From: Bacteroides neonati
GTDB lineage: Bacteria > Bacteroidota > Bacteroidia > Bacteroidales > Bacteroidaceae
DNA length: 64,000 nt
Assembly: GCF_000499785.1 (NCBI RefSeq)
Contig: NZ_HG726020.1
Coordinates: forward strand, 124,001 to 188,000
Direction: 5' to 3'
The notes beneath the pieces were generated by a model that was not told the DNA's origin, made no database searches, and saw only the letters and a program-made list of their open reading frames with translations. The position numbers and the translations under genes were made by a program. Positions 1-8,128 of the stretch are shown one piece after another. Each line of letters opens with the position of its first letter. Position 1 is the stretch's first letter.

Positions 1-56
1 TTAGTACTGGTTAGTTTCTCAACCGTAATTTCTTCTCTTAGTAATCCAGCTCTCAT
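1..56 (-). CDS. Phage head-tail adaptor (5' fragment)
   Basis: Only the first 18 codons are inside the window (MRAGLLREEITVEKLTST). The start lies two bases after the TAA of the upstream connector gene, as expected inside a tightly packed head-tail module. The opening is typical of small head-closure or head-tail joining proteins of HK97-type phages, which seal the portal and bind the tail. The assignment rests mainly on position after capsid and connector genes; the fragment is too short for certainty. Confidence 0.5.
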   Translation of the reverse strand, partial: MRAGLLREEITVEKLTST

Positions 57-58
57 AC

Positions 59-361
59 TTACTTTATTTCATAGTGTTTATAAAGTCCTATCAGATATTC
101 ATAAGACAGAGGTAGTTTAGCCACCGTAGTAAAGCTGATAGGTTCTCTATTGGCATAGAAATTACCTATCATCAATAACATAGCGTGAACTATAGCAGGT
201 GGCAACTTACCACCTGTTTCTAGTTCTTCTAATGCTGCTACATCTAAATGCTGTTTGACAGAATCTTCTGCCACAGCCATCAAGCCCTCTATGTATGAAT
301 CATCTGATTTAGAGTCCACCAGTAAGTGCTGTTTAGCCTGTTCCAGTGTTAGATAAGCCAT
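59..361 (-). CDS. Phage head-tail connector protein (gp6-like)
   Basis: A 100-residue, largely helical acidic protein without tryptophan. The opening MAYLTLEQAKQHL resembles the phage connector (HK97 gp6-like) family, whose members begin with a helix for DNA packaging and form a ring under the portal. It follows the major capsid gene with three bases between stop and start and precedes a second head-tail gene, which is the usual order. It ends in TAA and has no in-frame TGA, unlike its four upstream neighbours. The family call is from the start motif, length and order, not from a search. Confidence 0.65.
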   Translation of the reverse strand: MAYLTLEQAKQHLLVDSKSDDSYIEGLMAVAEDSVKQHLDVAALEELETGGKLPPAIVHAMLLMIGNFYANREPISFTTVAKLPLSYEYLIGLYKHYEIK

Positions 362-364
362 CGT

Positions 365-1552
365 TTATGACTTTAAGATAGCTTTTTGGAATGAATCTAC
401 TCTGCGTGGTTTGGCATCAAAGTGAGCATTGATAACCAATCTCACCTTGCCATTGGCAGCTTGTGTATAAGGGTCAACAGTCAAGTCGATTCCGCCCCAT
501 TGAGCAATGACATAATCTTCGAAGTTACCAAATATAATACCTTTGGCAGGAACAGCTGAGGTACAAAGGACTTTGTATCCGTTTACTTCATTACCTTCCA
601 TCAGATAAGTTTCACCTGTCTTGGCAGTAGTCTTTAAATCTCCTTTGGCAGATGGAGATACAATAAAACATTTATTGCCTTTCACATTTGCACCTTCCAA
701 TGCAGTTTCCATATCTACAATATCTTTATAGGTTATAGCAGTAGAACCAGCTACCACACCATTTAAAAGTCCTTTGGGTTGGTTGGTAGAACCTGCTCCA
801 CTACCCAGAACAGTAGCTTCCAATTTATTGCTAATAGCATTAACGATATCTCTTTTAAGCATCTCTTCGGCACTCAAAGAGTCTTGGATTAAGAATTGCT
901 TCGATATGTCAATATAGGCAGTCAGCCTTTTAGATTCTAGGGTTACCTCTGTAAATGAACCAGCACCCTCTGTAGCAGTACCTGTTTCATCCGCTCAGCC
1001 GACATTACTGCCAGAATAAGCAGGAATAGAAACATTACCCGTTAAACCTGTCAGGTAATTAGCTCCAGCCTGTACCATCACCAAGTTAGCTCTGAGGGGT
1101 TCTAAGAGACCTAACTTGTCTTCCGCTACAATTTCTTGACCTGCACCCGCTACAGTGGCTTTAATATCTGCTCTCTCTTCTATAGGCAATACAATCTGTC
1201 CAGAGTAATTTACCCCTGCTTTACGCATTTCAGCCTGTCCTTCATTCACAATCTCAATAGCTCGTTCATCTAATTGTCTGTTGTTGGCTACATCATTGAT
1301 AGCTTTTAGTAATGAAAATTTCTCTTTCATCGTTTTGGTTTTATTCGTTGTGTTGTTTAAATTTCGTTTTGCATCTTCTTCAATAGCTTTCATCTCTTGT
1401 TCGATAGCTGCGAGCCTCAAAGTGATTCCATCAAACTCCGTATTCTCACCGTCATTCAATTTTCTCGTTTCTGCCTCCGCTCCAACTATCATTTCCAAAG
1501 CTCTTTTCTTTAGCTGGTCTTTTTCATCCAGCAGTTCCAATGTGTTCTTCAT
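365..1552 (-). CDS. HK97-type major capsid protein with in-frame TGA at codon 186
   Basis: Read as one gene this encodes 395 residues: a helical, charged N-terminal scaffold (delta) domain of about 100 residues, then the HK97 capsid fold, including IPAYSGSNVG, LTAYIDISKQFLIQD and a C-terminal half with GSGAGSTNQPKGL. The reading frame is open across the whole span except for one TGA (positions 995-997, minus strand), and the protein before and after it is continuous without any shift. In HK97-type capsids a conserved W-x-x-E motif follows this beta strand; here the TGA is followed by A-D-E, so the TGA sits where tryptophan is expected. The other tryptophan of the protein (QWGG) is TGG. The true stop is TAA. 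The start overlaps the protease stop as TAATG. Either the TGA is decoded by the upstream UCA tRNA or the gene is truncated to 185 residues. Confidence 0.88.
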
Positions 1553-2106
1553 TAATGGAGTCTATTCTTTAGTTCTAAGTAATACCCGGATAAATCTTCC
1601 TGTTTCAAGTCCGCCATCTTTCTTAGTGCAACAGAAGTATCCGGATAGGCTTCTTTATATACCGGTGAAACATCGAACAGCTCTTTAAACTTGGCAATCT
1701 TTCGAAGGTAGCTACCTGCTCTCTTCTCCCATACGTCACTCTCAATGGTAAAGGCAAAGGAAGAGGTACTGATATCGCCTCGCTTTAATCCTTCCAGCAA
1801 CTCATCACCCAATGCAGTGTGGGGAGCATTAAATCTATATTTAAGTCCTGTTTCATCTACCGATAGTTCCAGTGAACCAGTACCAAATTTACTTCTAGCT
1901 AATACACCTCTTTCTTCATTATGATTCAGCAGGCAAAGGATATCGGAAGTACCCAATATACCATCAATGGCAGAGGGTTCTACTATCTCCGTAAAACCGC
2001 CTAAGTCCCTAGATTCTTTATTGAATACAATAGCATAACCCTCTACAGTTCTGCTGCCCTCATCGGCTCGTACTTCTCACGATGTGTTTCTTAATTCTTT
2101 TGTCAT
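1552..2106 (-). CDS. Phage prohead protease (HK97 gp4-like) with in-frame TGA at codon 10
   Basis: The frame encodes 184 residues and cleaves scaffold during head maturation. Diagnostic blocks are SRTVEGYAIVFN, a core LLNHNEERGVLAR with the histidine of the S78-type protease catalytic site, and a serine in DISTSSFAF. It lies between portal and capsid genes, as in other HK97-type phages. An ATG at 2106 follows the portal stop by five bases. Codon 10 is TGA (2077-2079); homologues generally have an aromatic or hydrophobic residue just before E-V/L-R-A, consistent with tryptophan. The only other tryptophan (SDVWEKR) is TGG, and the stop is TAA. Without suppression of UGA, translation would end after nine residues; a downstream restart would lose the first protease strand. 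Confidence 0.85.
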
Positions 2107-2111
2107 AGTCT

Positions 2112-3325
2112 TTAGTTTGTTAACTCTTTTGCTGGAGTTTCTACCATAACCGATTTACTAAGTGTGGTGACATTCACCTGCACAAAAGTTTCGTCTCCAT
2201 TGGCTATGGCTGGTAAGTCCAGTGCTTTTCTTATCTCATTGGGACTAATCACACCAATCTGGAACAGCGTATTATAGTAACTAGCCAAACTAGCCTTATC
2301 CGCTCTCAATAGTACCGATGTATCAAATCTGACATCTATATGGTTCTTCTCGGAAGGCTTATAGAGTTTGCGTTCAAACTCCAGTTCTATCTTCTCCAGC
2401 AAGGGAGACAGCGTATCGGTTAAGAAAGCCAGTTGTGTGGCTTCAACTGTACTGTAACTACTATTGGATAAGTCAAATGCCTTTACTGGAGATACACCAA
2501 AGAACCTGCAAACATCAATCACATTGAAACGTCTAGTCTCTAATAATTGTGCATCGGCTGGATTTACCGTAATAGGCTGAAAGTCCATATTACCCTCTAA
2601 TACTGCCACCCCGTTGGGTGTACCTGTACTAGGACTGAAAGCAGTTATCCAACTGGATTTAAGGTCACTCTTTTGTTTGCTGGATAGATTGGACTGAACT
2701 TTAAGGATACCAGCCAAATTAGCTCCCCCTCTAAAGAACCCAGAAGCGTGTGCTTCGCTATCAGCCGATAATCCCAAGGTTTGTTTGGCGTGTGCCAATG
2801 TGCTGATACCTGTAAGACCATCATAGCTAAAGTTGAGGATGTGAATCATATTAATAGGCTCTACCAGTTGTTTCAAGCCAGTAACACTATACATCATCTT
2901 TCCCGTATTATTGGTCTCTACTGGAGTCACCAACTCATCATTAGGAACTGCAACCGAATGGCATTTCCCTCTTTATCTCTTTCAATATAAGCATATCCAT
3001 TGCCTTTTAAGAGCACACTGACAATGAGTGTCTTGATAAAGGTAAATCGGCTCATTCTCTCATTAGGCTCTCGATTCAACAGGCTATAGGTAGGATGTTT
3101 CACATACTTACTTTTATAGCCAGCATCATCAATGTAATAAGGTTCTAAAGGTAACTGAGCCACACTATCACTGATAACATCTACACATCGGTAAACGGTA
3201 GAAAGCAGCATTGCTTTATTGGTGGTGTAATTACCTGCACTATTATACATTAACGAATCAAACAGGCTTCTCTCTTCTGGAGCTTTCTTCTTGCTGAATC
3301 AACTGCTGTTAAAAATTCCCATCAT
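2112..3325 (-). pseudogene. Phage portal protein, in-frame TGA at codon 9 and a frameshift
   Basis: This is an HK97-family portal, the dodecameric ring for DNA entry. The ATG directly follows the TAA of the large terminase. Codon 9 is TGA (3299-3301), after MMGIFNSS and before FSKKK. Blocks TVYRCVDVISDSVAQLPLE, GNGYAYIERDKEG, CRFFGVSPVK and FLTDTLSPLLEKIE are typical. At about 2933-2945 the frame breaks: the N-terminal part ends LQFL and the next part resumes PNDELVTP. Loss of one copy of a tandem CCTA repeat would explain it; adding four bases restores a 405-residue frame. The C-terminal half then runs open to TAA. The frameshift means this copy makes no normal portal, whatever happens at the TGA. 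Confidence 0.85.
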
Positions 3326-4099
3326 TTAAATTATTATTAGTTCGTTGGTAAACTTAGGTACTTCTAAATAGCAGCCCAAGGCTTGTATCATTGCTATCGT
3401 ACCGTCTATTTTCTTCTTATCTACTTGTTTATTAGGCTTTACATTTCCATTATGGTCTGATTTAAGCGTCACATTTCTAAAGCAGAATCGGTTAATCTCA
3501 TTGTTATCAATCACCGCTTTGCCCGATAAGATTAATCGCTCCATCTCTCTGGTAGGCTTATTGAAATTACCCAGCGATTGACTGTATTCTTCCAAGGGTA
3601 ATCCTTTCTCGGTAGCATCTATTGCCCATTGTGTAGCATTGTATTTATCATATCCCACCGCTCGAATATTCAGTAGTTCACTATACTTCATTATATCATT
3701 GGTGATGTAGTCATAATCAGTAACATTGCCAGAGGTAACAGTCAGATATCCTTGCTGCTTCCAGTATTTATAGAGTTCTTTGTCCGCTTTCTCCCTTAGT
3801 GCCGATTCTGGCAAATAGTAGTGAGTTTTAAAGTAATATTTATCTTCATCTATGACTAAAAAAGATACAGCAGTTAAATCGGAAGTAGCACCCAAATCCA
3901 CACCAATGTAACAGGTGGAATCTTTAAAATCTTCTAGGTTTATCTTCTTGGTAGCTCGTAGGATATATTCATCGGGTAACCATACATTGGATGAATCACA
4001 CCATAGGTTTAGAGTCTTGGTTTTTACTCCTACTTCATCCGATGGGTTGTTAATGGCTTGTTGTACTTGCTCCTTAATATACTTGGTAGTTACTGTTAC

Positions 4100-5683
4100 C
4101 TCATCCGCAGCTAATTTATAACTGATTCAAATAGCGATTTAATTCACCTAATAGTTCCTACTCGTAGCTTTTCCCCCTGCTTTTCTCCTTGATTTCAGGT
4201 TATAGGGCATAGCTTCCCCTTTCCCCAGTTAGCTGAAGGCATAAGTAATCCCACGAAAAGTTGTTTTTACGGACTCCAAAGCAACTTGTATGGTTTGTCG
4301 GAATAAATATTGAGTACCCATTGTCTGCCTGTCTTTACCCATTTCGCAGGAACTGTAATGAATCGAAAGATAAATCGTTTGACTCGGCTTACCGGTTCAA
4401 TATCTTCAAACACGGCTGCAACCTTCTCAATAAGGTAAGCATAAAAGTTTTTAGCCATGGCTGTAAGTAGCAGGAATACTGTATTCTCTTTGAGGAATGA
4501 ACAGGGAAGATGACTCCACCCGAAATCGTTATTCATCATGTCGAATGTTCTTTCACAGGCTCCACGAGCATTGTAGAAGAGTACAATGTCTTTTTCAGAA
4601 CTTTCATGGTCATTGGTTAAGATGCACCGATAGGTGTATTCACCATCAAATAGGTCCAATTGGTTGTCCTTACGCTTTTGCCTTTGAATAACAAGTCGGT
4701 AGTTTTCTTCTTGCAAAAAGGAAGTAAAAGGTATGGAGGTCACTTCATAATTCTCGAAGTTGATTTCTTCTTTTTTCCAATCTGTGATTTTCGTCATTTC
4801 TTCATACAGAGACTGACATTTGCCGGCTCGTATGTAGAACTTGTTGCAGTAGCCATGTGTCATACGGATAATCTCTTCCGAATAAGAACCACAGTCCATC
4901 CGGCAACGGTCTATGAATATTCCCCTATCGGCCAAACGACGAAAAGTCCGTTGGAGCGTATCCGCTTGACGAAAACGGACATTTGCGTTTGCGGCCCGAT
5001 TTTCCACACCAACAATGTTACCACCAATAGTTGCCGTGCCGGGGAAATAACCACGTTTTTTCTTGTAAGAATACTGAGTGTCATACTTTTCTGTGGGAAT
5101 AAACTGGTGGTCGAAGTCCAAGTTATAAAGCGTGTTTGGCTTGAGTTGTTCTGTTTGAAGGAGCATATCGAGCATCAAACTATTAAGCTGTTCCGCCTTA
5201 TTGAAAGCATAGCTTGCTCCTTTTTGGGAAGTATAGTGGATATCCAATTCTGCGAGTTCTTTTATGCCTCTCAATAAAGTATCCGGACTGGGGATTTCAG
5301 TATCCGGGCGTAATTCAAGATGTTTGCCAAGGTGTTTGCCGATATCTTCGATGTGGTCACCGCCGCAATAGTAGATCCAAAATAGGCTCGAAATAATTTC
5401 GCTATATTGGTAACCGGCGTAGGAAGAACGTAATCCTAAAGATTTATCGATCACGGAATTCAGTCCTAAACGAGAAAATTCATCCATTGCGTAAAATATA
5501 CCCCCAAAAGGAGTGATATTATCTGATTTTATGGCTATTTTTGTTGTCATATGCACAAGTACCTTTATGGTTTGTTTGGTAGCACTAATTTAGGTGAATC
5601 TTGTGACATAACCAAACCTTGAGGATGTTATTCATCCTCAAGTGTTTGGATTCTCTGAAAATAATATGACTGCGGATTTAAGG
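4100..5683 (-). mobile_element. IS1380-family insertion sequence, copy 1
   Basis: A 1584-bp element with one transposase gene on the minus strand. Imperfect inverted ends share ATCCGCAG: the transposase-proximal end begins CCTTAAATCCGCAG and the other end is CTCATCCGCAG. It is flanked by the 6-bp direct repeat TGTTAC (4094-4099 and 5684-5689), and removal of element plus one repeat restores the terminase frame. Just inside the transposase-proximal end is a hairpin with 10-bp arms (CTTGAGGATG), which probably blocks outside transcripts from entering the transposase gene. It differs from copy 2 (41,931-43,516) by two bases missing at the distal end. Confidence 0.93.
4267..5550 (-). CDS. IS1380-family DDE transposase (copy 1)
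   Basis: The 427-residue transposase moves the surrounding element by cutting and joining DNA. Acidic residues in LDFDHQF and RMDCGSY and the glutamate in YNARGACERTFD (the Y-x2-R-x3-E arrangement of IS4-like transposases) form the expected DDE triad. The C-terminal part FIFRFITVPAKWVKTGRQ is typical of Bacteroides IS1380 proteins. I chose the ATG at 5550; a GTG two codons earlier is possible. The translated protein is identical to copy 2, so the two insertions are recent. It lies inside the terminase gene in the same orientation. Confidence 0.93.
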   Translation of the reverse strand: MTTKIAIKSDNITPFGGIFYAMDEFSRLGLNSVIDKSLGLRSSYAGYQYSEIISSLFWIYYCGGDHIEDIGKHLGKHLELRPDTEIPSPDTLLRGIKELAELDIHYTSQKGASYAFNKAEQLNSLMLDMLLQTEQLKPNTLYNLDFDHQFIPTEKYDTQYSYKKKRGYFPGTATIGGNIVGVENRAANANVRFRQADTLQRTFRRLADRGIFIDRCRMDCGSYSEEIIRMTHGYCNKFYIRAGKCQSLYEEMTKITDWKKEEINFENYEVTSIPFTSFLQEENYRLVIQRQKRKDNQLDLFDGEYTYRCILTNDHESSEKDIVLFYNARGACERTFDMMNNDFGWSHLPCSFLKENTVFLLLTAMAKNFYAYLIEKVAAVFEDIEPVSRVKRFIFRFITVPAKWVKTGRQWVLNIYSDKPYKLLWSP

Positions 5684-6543
5684 TGTTACATCTAAATTGG
5701 GAGCGCACTTTATCCAATTACTTGCATCTTTCCAATCATCTTCTGTGTCCAAAGAGTAGATAGCCACAAAGATGGAATCATCCGTCTTTAGTTCATTCAG
5801 TACTTCTATAGCTACTGTCCTTAGTTGATAGCAGGGTAAAGTCTTATCAAAACCAGCTGTGGTAATCGTACATAGATGTGGATTTTCACGCATACCCATA
5901 GAAGACTTAATAACATCTCTTACTTTGCTATTCTTAGCTGCGTGGTATTCATCCAATAAACCGAAGCTGGCATTAAATCCATCCAGTTTACTGTCATCTG
6001 CTGCTAATACCTTTAGTTTGGATTGAGTCATTTTAAAAGTAATATCGGCTCTATAAGGTATTAAGTATTTGCCTTTCGTATCCAATCCTTTGCAGAAGTT
6101 ACTACACATATCAAAGGCTATCTTAGCCTGTTCCTTACTATTGGCAGCTAATAACACTTCTGCTCCATCTTCCCCATCAGCAATTAAATAATAGAGACAA
6201 AGGGCAGCAGCTAAAGCAGTCTTACCTTGTTTTCGGGAGACTTCGATATATGAACTGGTATATCTCCTCGTTCCGATATGCTTTCAGTAAAAGCCTACAA
6301 TATTGGCAATCAAAAAGGTTTGCCAACCTTCCAGTATGAAGTTACTACCAGAATGTTTACCTGTGAAGTGTTTAAAAGTCGATATAAAAGCTATCGCCCT
6401 ATCTACTTTATCCTCTCTAAAAACTAAATCTTCTCTCTTTAAGTCTGTATTGAATCTCTTACAGGATAACCTAATGGACTCTCCAGCAATCACCTTACCA
6501 CTTATTACATCGGAAGCATATTGATAATAAGGCTTATCACACA

Positions 6544-6927
6544 TTATCTAACTTCCTTCCCTTGCTTAATGAACTGCTCAAAGGGTGAATCTTCTTCTTT
6601 CTCTTTCTCCATCTTTGGCAACTTCTTTCTAGCCAGTGCGGTTAATCCGAACTCCTTCATCACCTTTAAAGCTTGGGTCTGTGCATCTTTGGAGATTTTA
6701 ATGGCAGGATGTGCCACTAAATTACCTTGTTGGTTGGTAATGGTCATACCTTCCAGCTCTAATTGGCTACTGGCTTTAATAAACATAGAATAGTTTCTGG
6801 CTAAGATATCCAAAGCAGCCGTATCTACCGTTTCCAAGATACCTGTATCTTCCAATCCAGCCAATACGCCTTCCATATACCTCTTTGCCCCACTCTCGAT
6901 GTTAGTGGGTATGGTGTATTTCTTCAT
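6544..6927 (-). CDS. Phage terminase small subunit (P27 family-like)
   Basis: A 127-residue helical protein that would recognise the phage packaging site and recruit the large terminase. The order (small subunit, then large subunit with TAATG overlap) and the block LDILARNYSMFIKASSQLE followed by P-A-I-K are typical of P27-family small terminases. The ATG at 6927 is chosen because an upstream extension of the same frame would run through the tRNA gene. The tRNA ends 24 bases upstream, so both are probably on one transcript. No in-frame TGA; the stop is TAA. Confidence 0.8.
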   Translation of the reverse strand: MKKYTIPTNIESGAKRYMEGVLAGLEDTGILETVDTAALDILARNYSMFIKASSQLELEGMTITNQQGNLVAHPAIKISKDAQTQALKVMKEFGLTALARKKLPKMEKEKEEDSPFEQFIKQGKEVR

Positions 6928-6950
6928 AGTAAATAATTTTAATTTGTTAG

Positions 6951-7043
6951 CACAGGATAAAGGACTCGAACCCTTATCGCTACCTTTGGACAGCAGCACA
7001 TAGTTTTGAAGACTATTCCAGTTCCCAACTGTGAAAATCCTGT
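6951..7043 (-). tRNA. tRNA with anticodon UCA (UGA/opal decoder), class II, Ser-like
   Basis: A 93-nt cloverleaf read on the minus strand. The acceptor stem is 7 bp (ACAGGAT with ATCCTGT), the D arm has U8, A14, G15, G18-G19 and A21, and the anticodon stem ATAGT/ACTAT closes the loop CTTCAAA, giving anticodon TCA (7007-7009). A long variable arm has a stem GCTGCT / AGGTAGC. The T arm is AAGGG-TTCGAGT-CCTTT, the discriminator is G73, and no CCA is encoded. UCA pairs with UGA. The long variable arm, short D stem and G73 are serine-tRNA traits (selenocysteine tRNA also shares them, but its 8-bp acceptor stem is absent). It is the first gene of the phage late operon, directly before the small terminase, and the next four genes contain in-frame TGA. 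What it is charged with cannot be decided here. Confidence 0.9.
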
Positions 7044-7144
7044 ATGATAATTTCCCTTTCAAAATAAAGTTAGTTGGGTTTGTCAGCCATTTATGAGGTA
7101 GTAGATAAAATAGCACCAGATATAGCTCTATATGAAGTTTTTAA

Positions 7145-7167
7145 ATACCTACCATTTAGTTAGGTAT
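7145..7167. promoter_or_regulatory. Inverted repeat in the divergent early/late control region
   Basis: Between the leftward tRNA/late operon and the rightward small DNA-binding protein gene are perfect 7-bp arms ATACCTA and TAGGTAT with a 9-base spacer. Close by, at 7180-7198, TAGTAA and TTACTA form a second small inverted repeat around a TAAATTTA sequence that resembles a Bacteroidota -7 element. The position suits an operator for the neighbouring ribbon-helix-helix protein. Function is inferred. Confidence 0.4.
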
Positions 7168-7212
7168 CTTAGTTAATTATTAGTAAATTTACATTACTAA
7201 AAACAGAAATCT

Positions 7213-7371
7213 ATGAAAGACAAATCCAAAGTAAAAGACCACCGAATCACAGTTAGATTGACTCCCAGACAAAACCAGTGGTTAATCGAACTATCCGAAG
7301 ATAAAAACATAGACAGAGCTAAGATTATAAGAACATTACTAGATTTATATATGGAAAAACTAGAACCTTAA
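7213..7371 (+). CDS. Small ribbon-helix-helix DNA-binding protein
   Basis: A 52-residue basic protein starting MKDKSKVKDHRITVRLT. The pattern of a short beta strand (HRITVRLTP) followed by two helices (NQWLIELSED and DRAKIIRTLLDLYM) matches Arc/CopG-type ribbon-helix-helix repressors, which dimerise and bind inverted repeats. It is the first rightward gene after the divergent control region, so it may control the switch between the two directions. It ends in TAA four bases before the next gene. Confidence 0.65.
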   Translation: MKDKSKVKDHRITVRLTPRQNQWLIELSEDKNIDRAKIIRTLLDLYMEKLEP

Positions 7372-7375
7372 ACCA

Positions 7376-7804
7376 ATGCAGGTAACCAGACAAACACTAA
7401 TGGACTATATCTTTGAATACGGATATGGCAAAGCACAACAACTACTAAAACTTACCGATAAAGAGTACACCAAAATACTCAACGGATTTATACCCGAAAG
7501 ATACAATGAAGATGCACATAAGAATACTGCCATTCATAATGCCAAATCCAATCCAGAGGCTATGCTCTTGCTGGATAAGCATTATAAGCCGTTATCCCAA
7601 TTAATTACAGATGAAGAATCGGCAGAACTGTTCAATGATACGGTACTTTCCATCTCCTACAGGTACAACCCAGACCAGAACTTTATTGACTTATTCAAGT
7701 ACTTATATAAGCAGCATAGGTATGCTAAGACCTGCAATAACTCTGTAAAAAGATATTTAATTGATACACTACCAGAAAATGAATCGGATGCCAACACTGA
7801 ATAA
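7376..7804 (+). CDS. Phage protein of unknown function, weakly sigma-factor-like
   Basis: A 142-residue charged, helical protein. The stretch from about residue 60 (LLLDKHYKPLSQLITDEESAE, then a conserved-looking F-N-D-T and RYNPDQNFIDLFKYLYK) recalls region 2 of small sigma factors, but there is no clear region 4. It lies between a ribbon-helix-helix gene and an HNH gene, a place where phages often keep a late-gene activator. I do not recognise it with certainty. The end overlaps the start of the HNH gene. Confidence 0.5.
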   Translation: MQVTRQTLMDYIFEYGYGKAQQLLKLTDKEYTKILNGFIPERYNEDAHKNTAIHNAKSNPEAMLLLDKHYKPLSQLITDEESAELFNDTVLSISYRYNPDQNFIDLFKYLYKQHRYAKTCNNSVKRYLIDTLPENESDANTE

Positions 7805-8093
7805 AAAGAAATACAATGCACCCAAGCAAAATAAGCGGAAAGAGAGACAGGAGATATACCAGACTACCAGATGGAGACAATTAAGGCTAGCCAAATTACT
7901 AGCTAGCCCTTTATGTGAAGTGTGTTTACAGCAGGATAAAGTAACGCCTGCTGTGGATGTGCATCATATTGATTCATTTATGAACTATACTGGTAATAAG
8001 AGATTGGAGAAGGCATATAGCTTTGATAATTTAATGGCTATTTGCAAGGAGTGTCACCAGAAGGAGCATAATTATCTCAATATGTGCATTTAA
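7779..8093 (+). CDS. HNH endonuclease
   Basis: The protein of about 104 residues has the full HNH signature: a zinc knuckle CEVC, then VHHID with the catalytic histidine, an asparagine in SFDNLMAIC, and a second knuckle CKECHQKEH. In HK97-type phages an HNH protein next to the terminase helps cut concatemers during packaging. Here it is near the terminase but on the opposite strand. Possible starts are ATG at 7779 or 7788; an upstream TTG at 7761 is less likely. The gene overlaps the end of the previous gene in another frame. Confidence 0.85.
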   Translation: MNRMPTLNKKKYNAPKQNKRKERQEIYQTTRWRQLRLAKLLASPLCEVCLQQDKVTPAVDVHHIDSFMNYTGNKRLEKAYSFDNLMAICKECHQKEHNYLNMCI

Positions 8094-8128
8094 TAAATTT
8101 CCAATAGCCTCATCTATCATTTACTCTT

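Larger units (their letters stand above)
3326..6544 (-). pseudogene. Phage terminase large subunit, interrupted by an IS and carrying an in-frame TGA
   Basis: With the IS and one copy of its 6-bp duplication removed, the gene is 1629 bases, an exact 542-codon frame plus TAA. The N-terminal ATPase part contains an adenine-binding-like Q-T, the P-loop-like SRKQGKT, GLLDEYHAAK (Walker B) and TITTAG (coupling motif). The C-terminal nuclease part starts GVDLGATSDLTA, with later acidic residues. It is the motor that packages DNA with the small subunit and portal. Codon 87 is TGA (6284-6286), between NIVGFY and KHIGTRRY; the same frame continues on both sides. Seven tryptophans elsewhere are TGG. 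The start overlaps the small-subunit stop (TAATG). The IS splits the gene after about residue 280, so a functional enzyme is not expected. Confidence 0.9.

Noticed and set aside
2927..2950. Programmed ribosomal frameshift in the portal gene
   Set aside because: No slippery heptamer or clear stimulating structure is seen, portals are not known to use one, and loss of one CCTA repeat explains the sequence.
995..6286. Simple pseudogene decay as the whole explanation of the four in-frame TGA codons
   Set aside because: All four interruptions are TGA, none is TAA or TAG, each gene has one, frames are otherwise intact, and a UCA tRNA heads the operon. Decay is kept as the alternative because portal and terminase do have other lesions.
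6951..7043. Selenocysteine tRNA
   Set aside because: Anticodon and long variable arm agree, but the acceptor stem is 7 bp rather than 8, the D stem is short, and no selenocysteine genes are nearby. Structural phage proteins are unlikely selenoproteins.
6928..7116. N-terminal extension of the small terminase through 7,116
   Set aside because: The extension would be translated from the tRNA sequence; a proper ATG exists at 6927.
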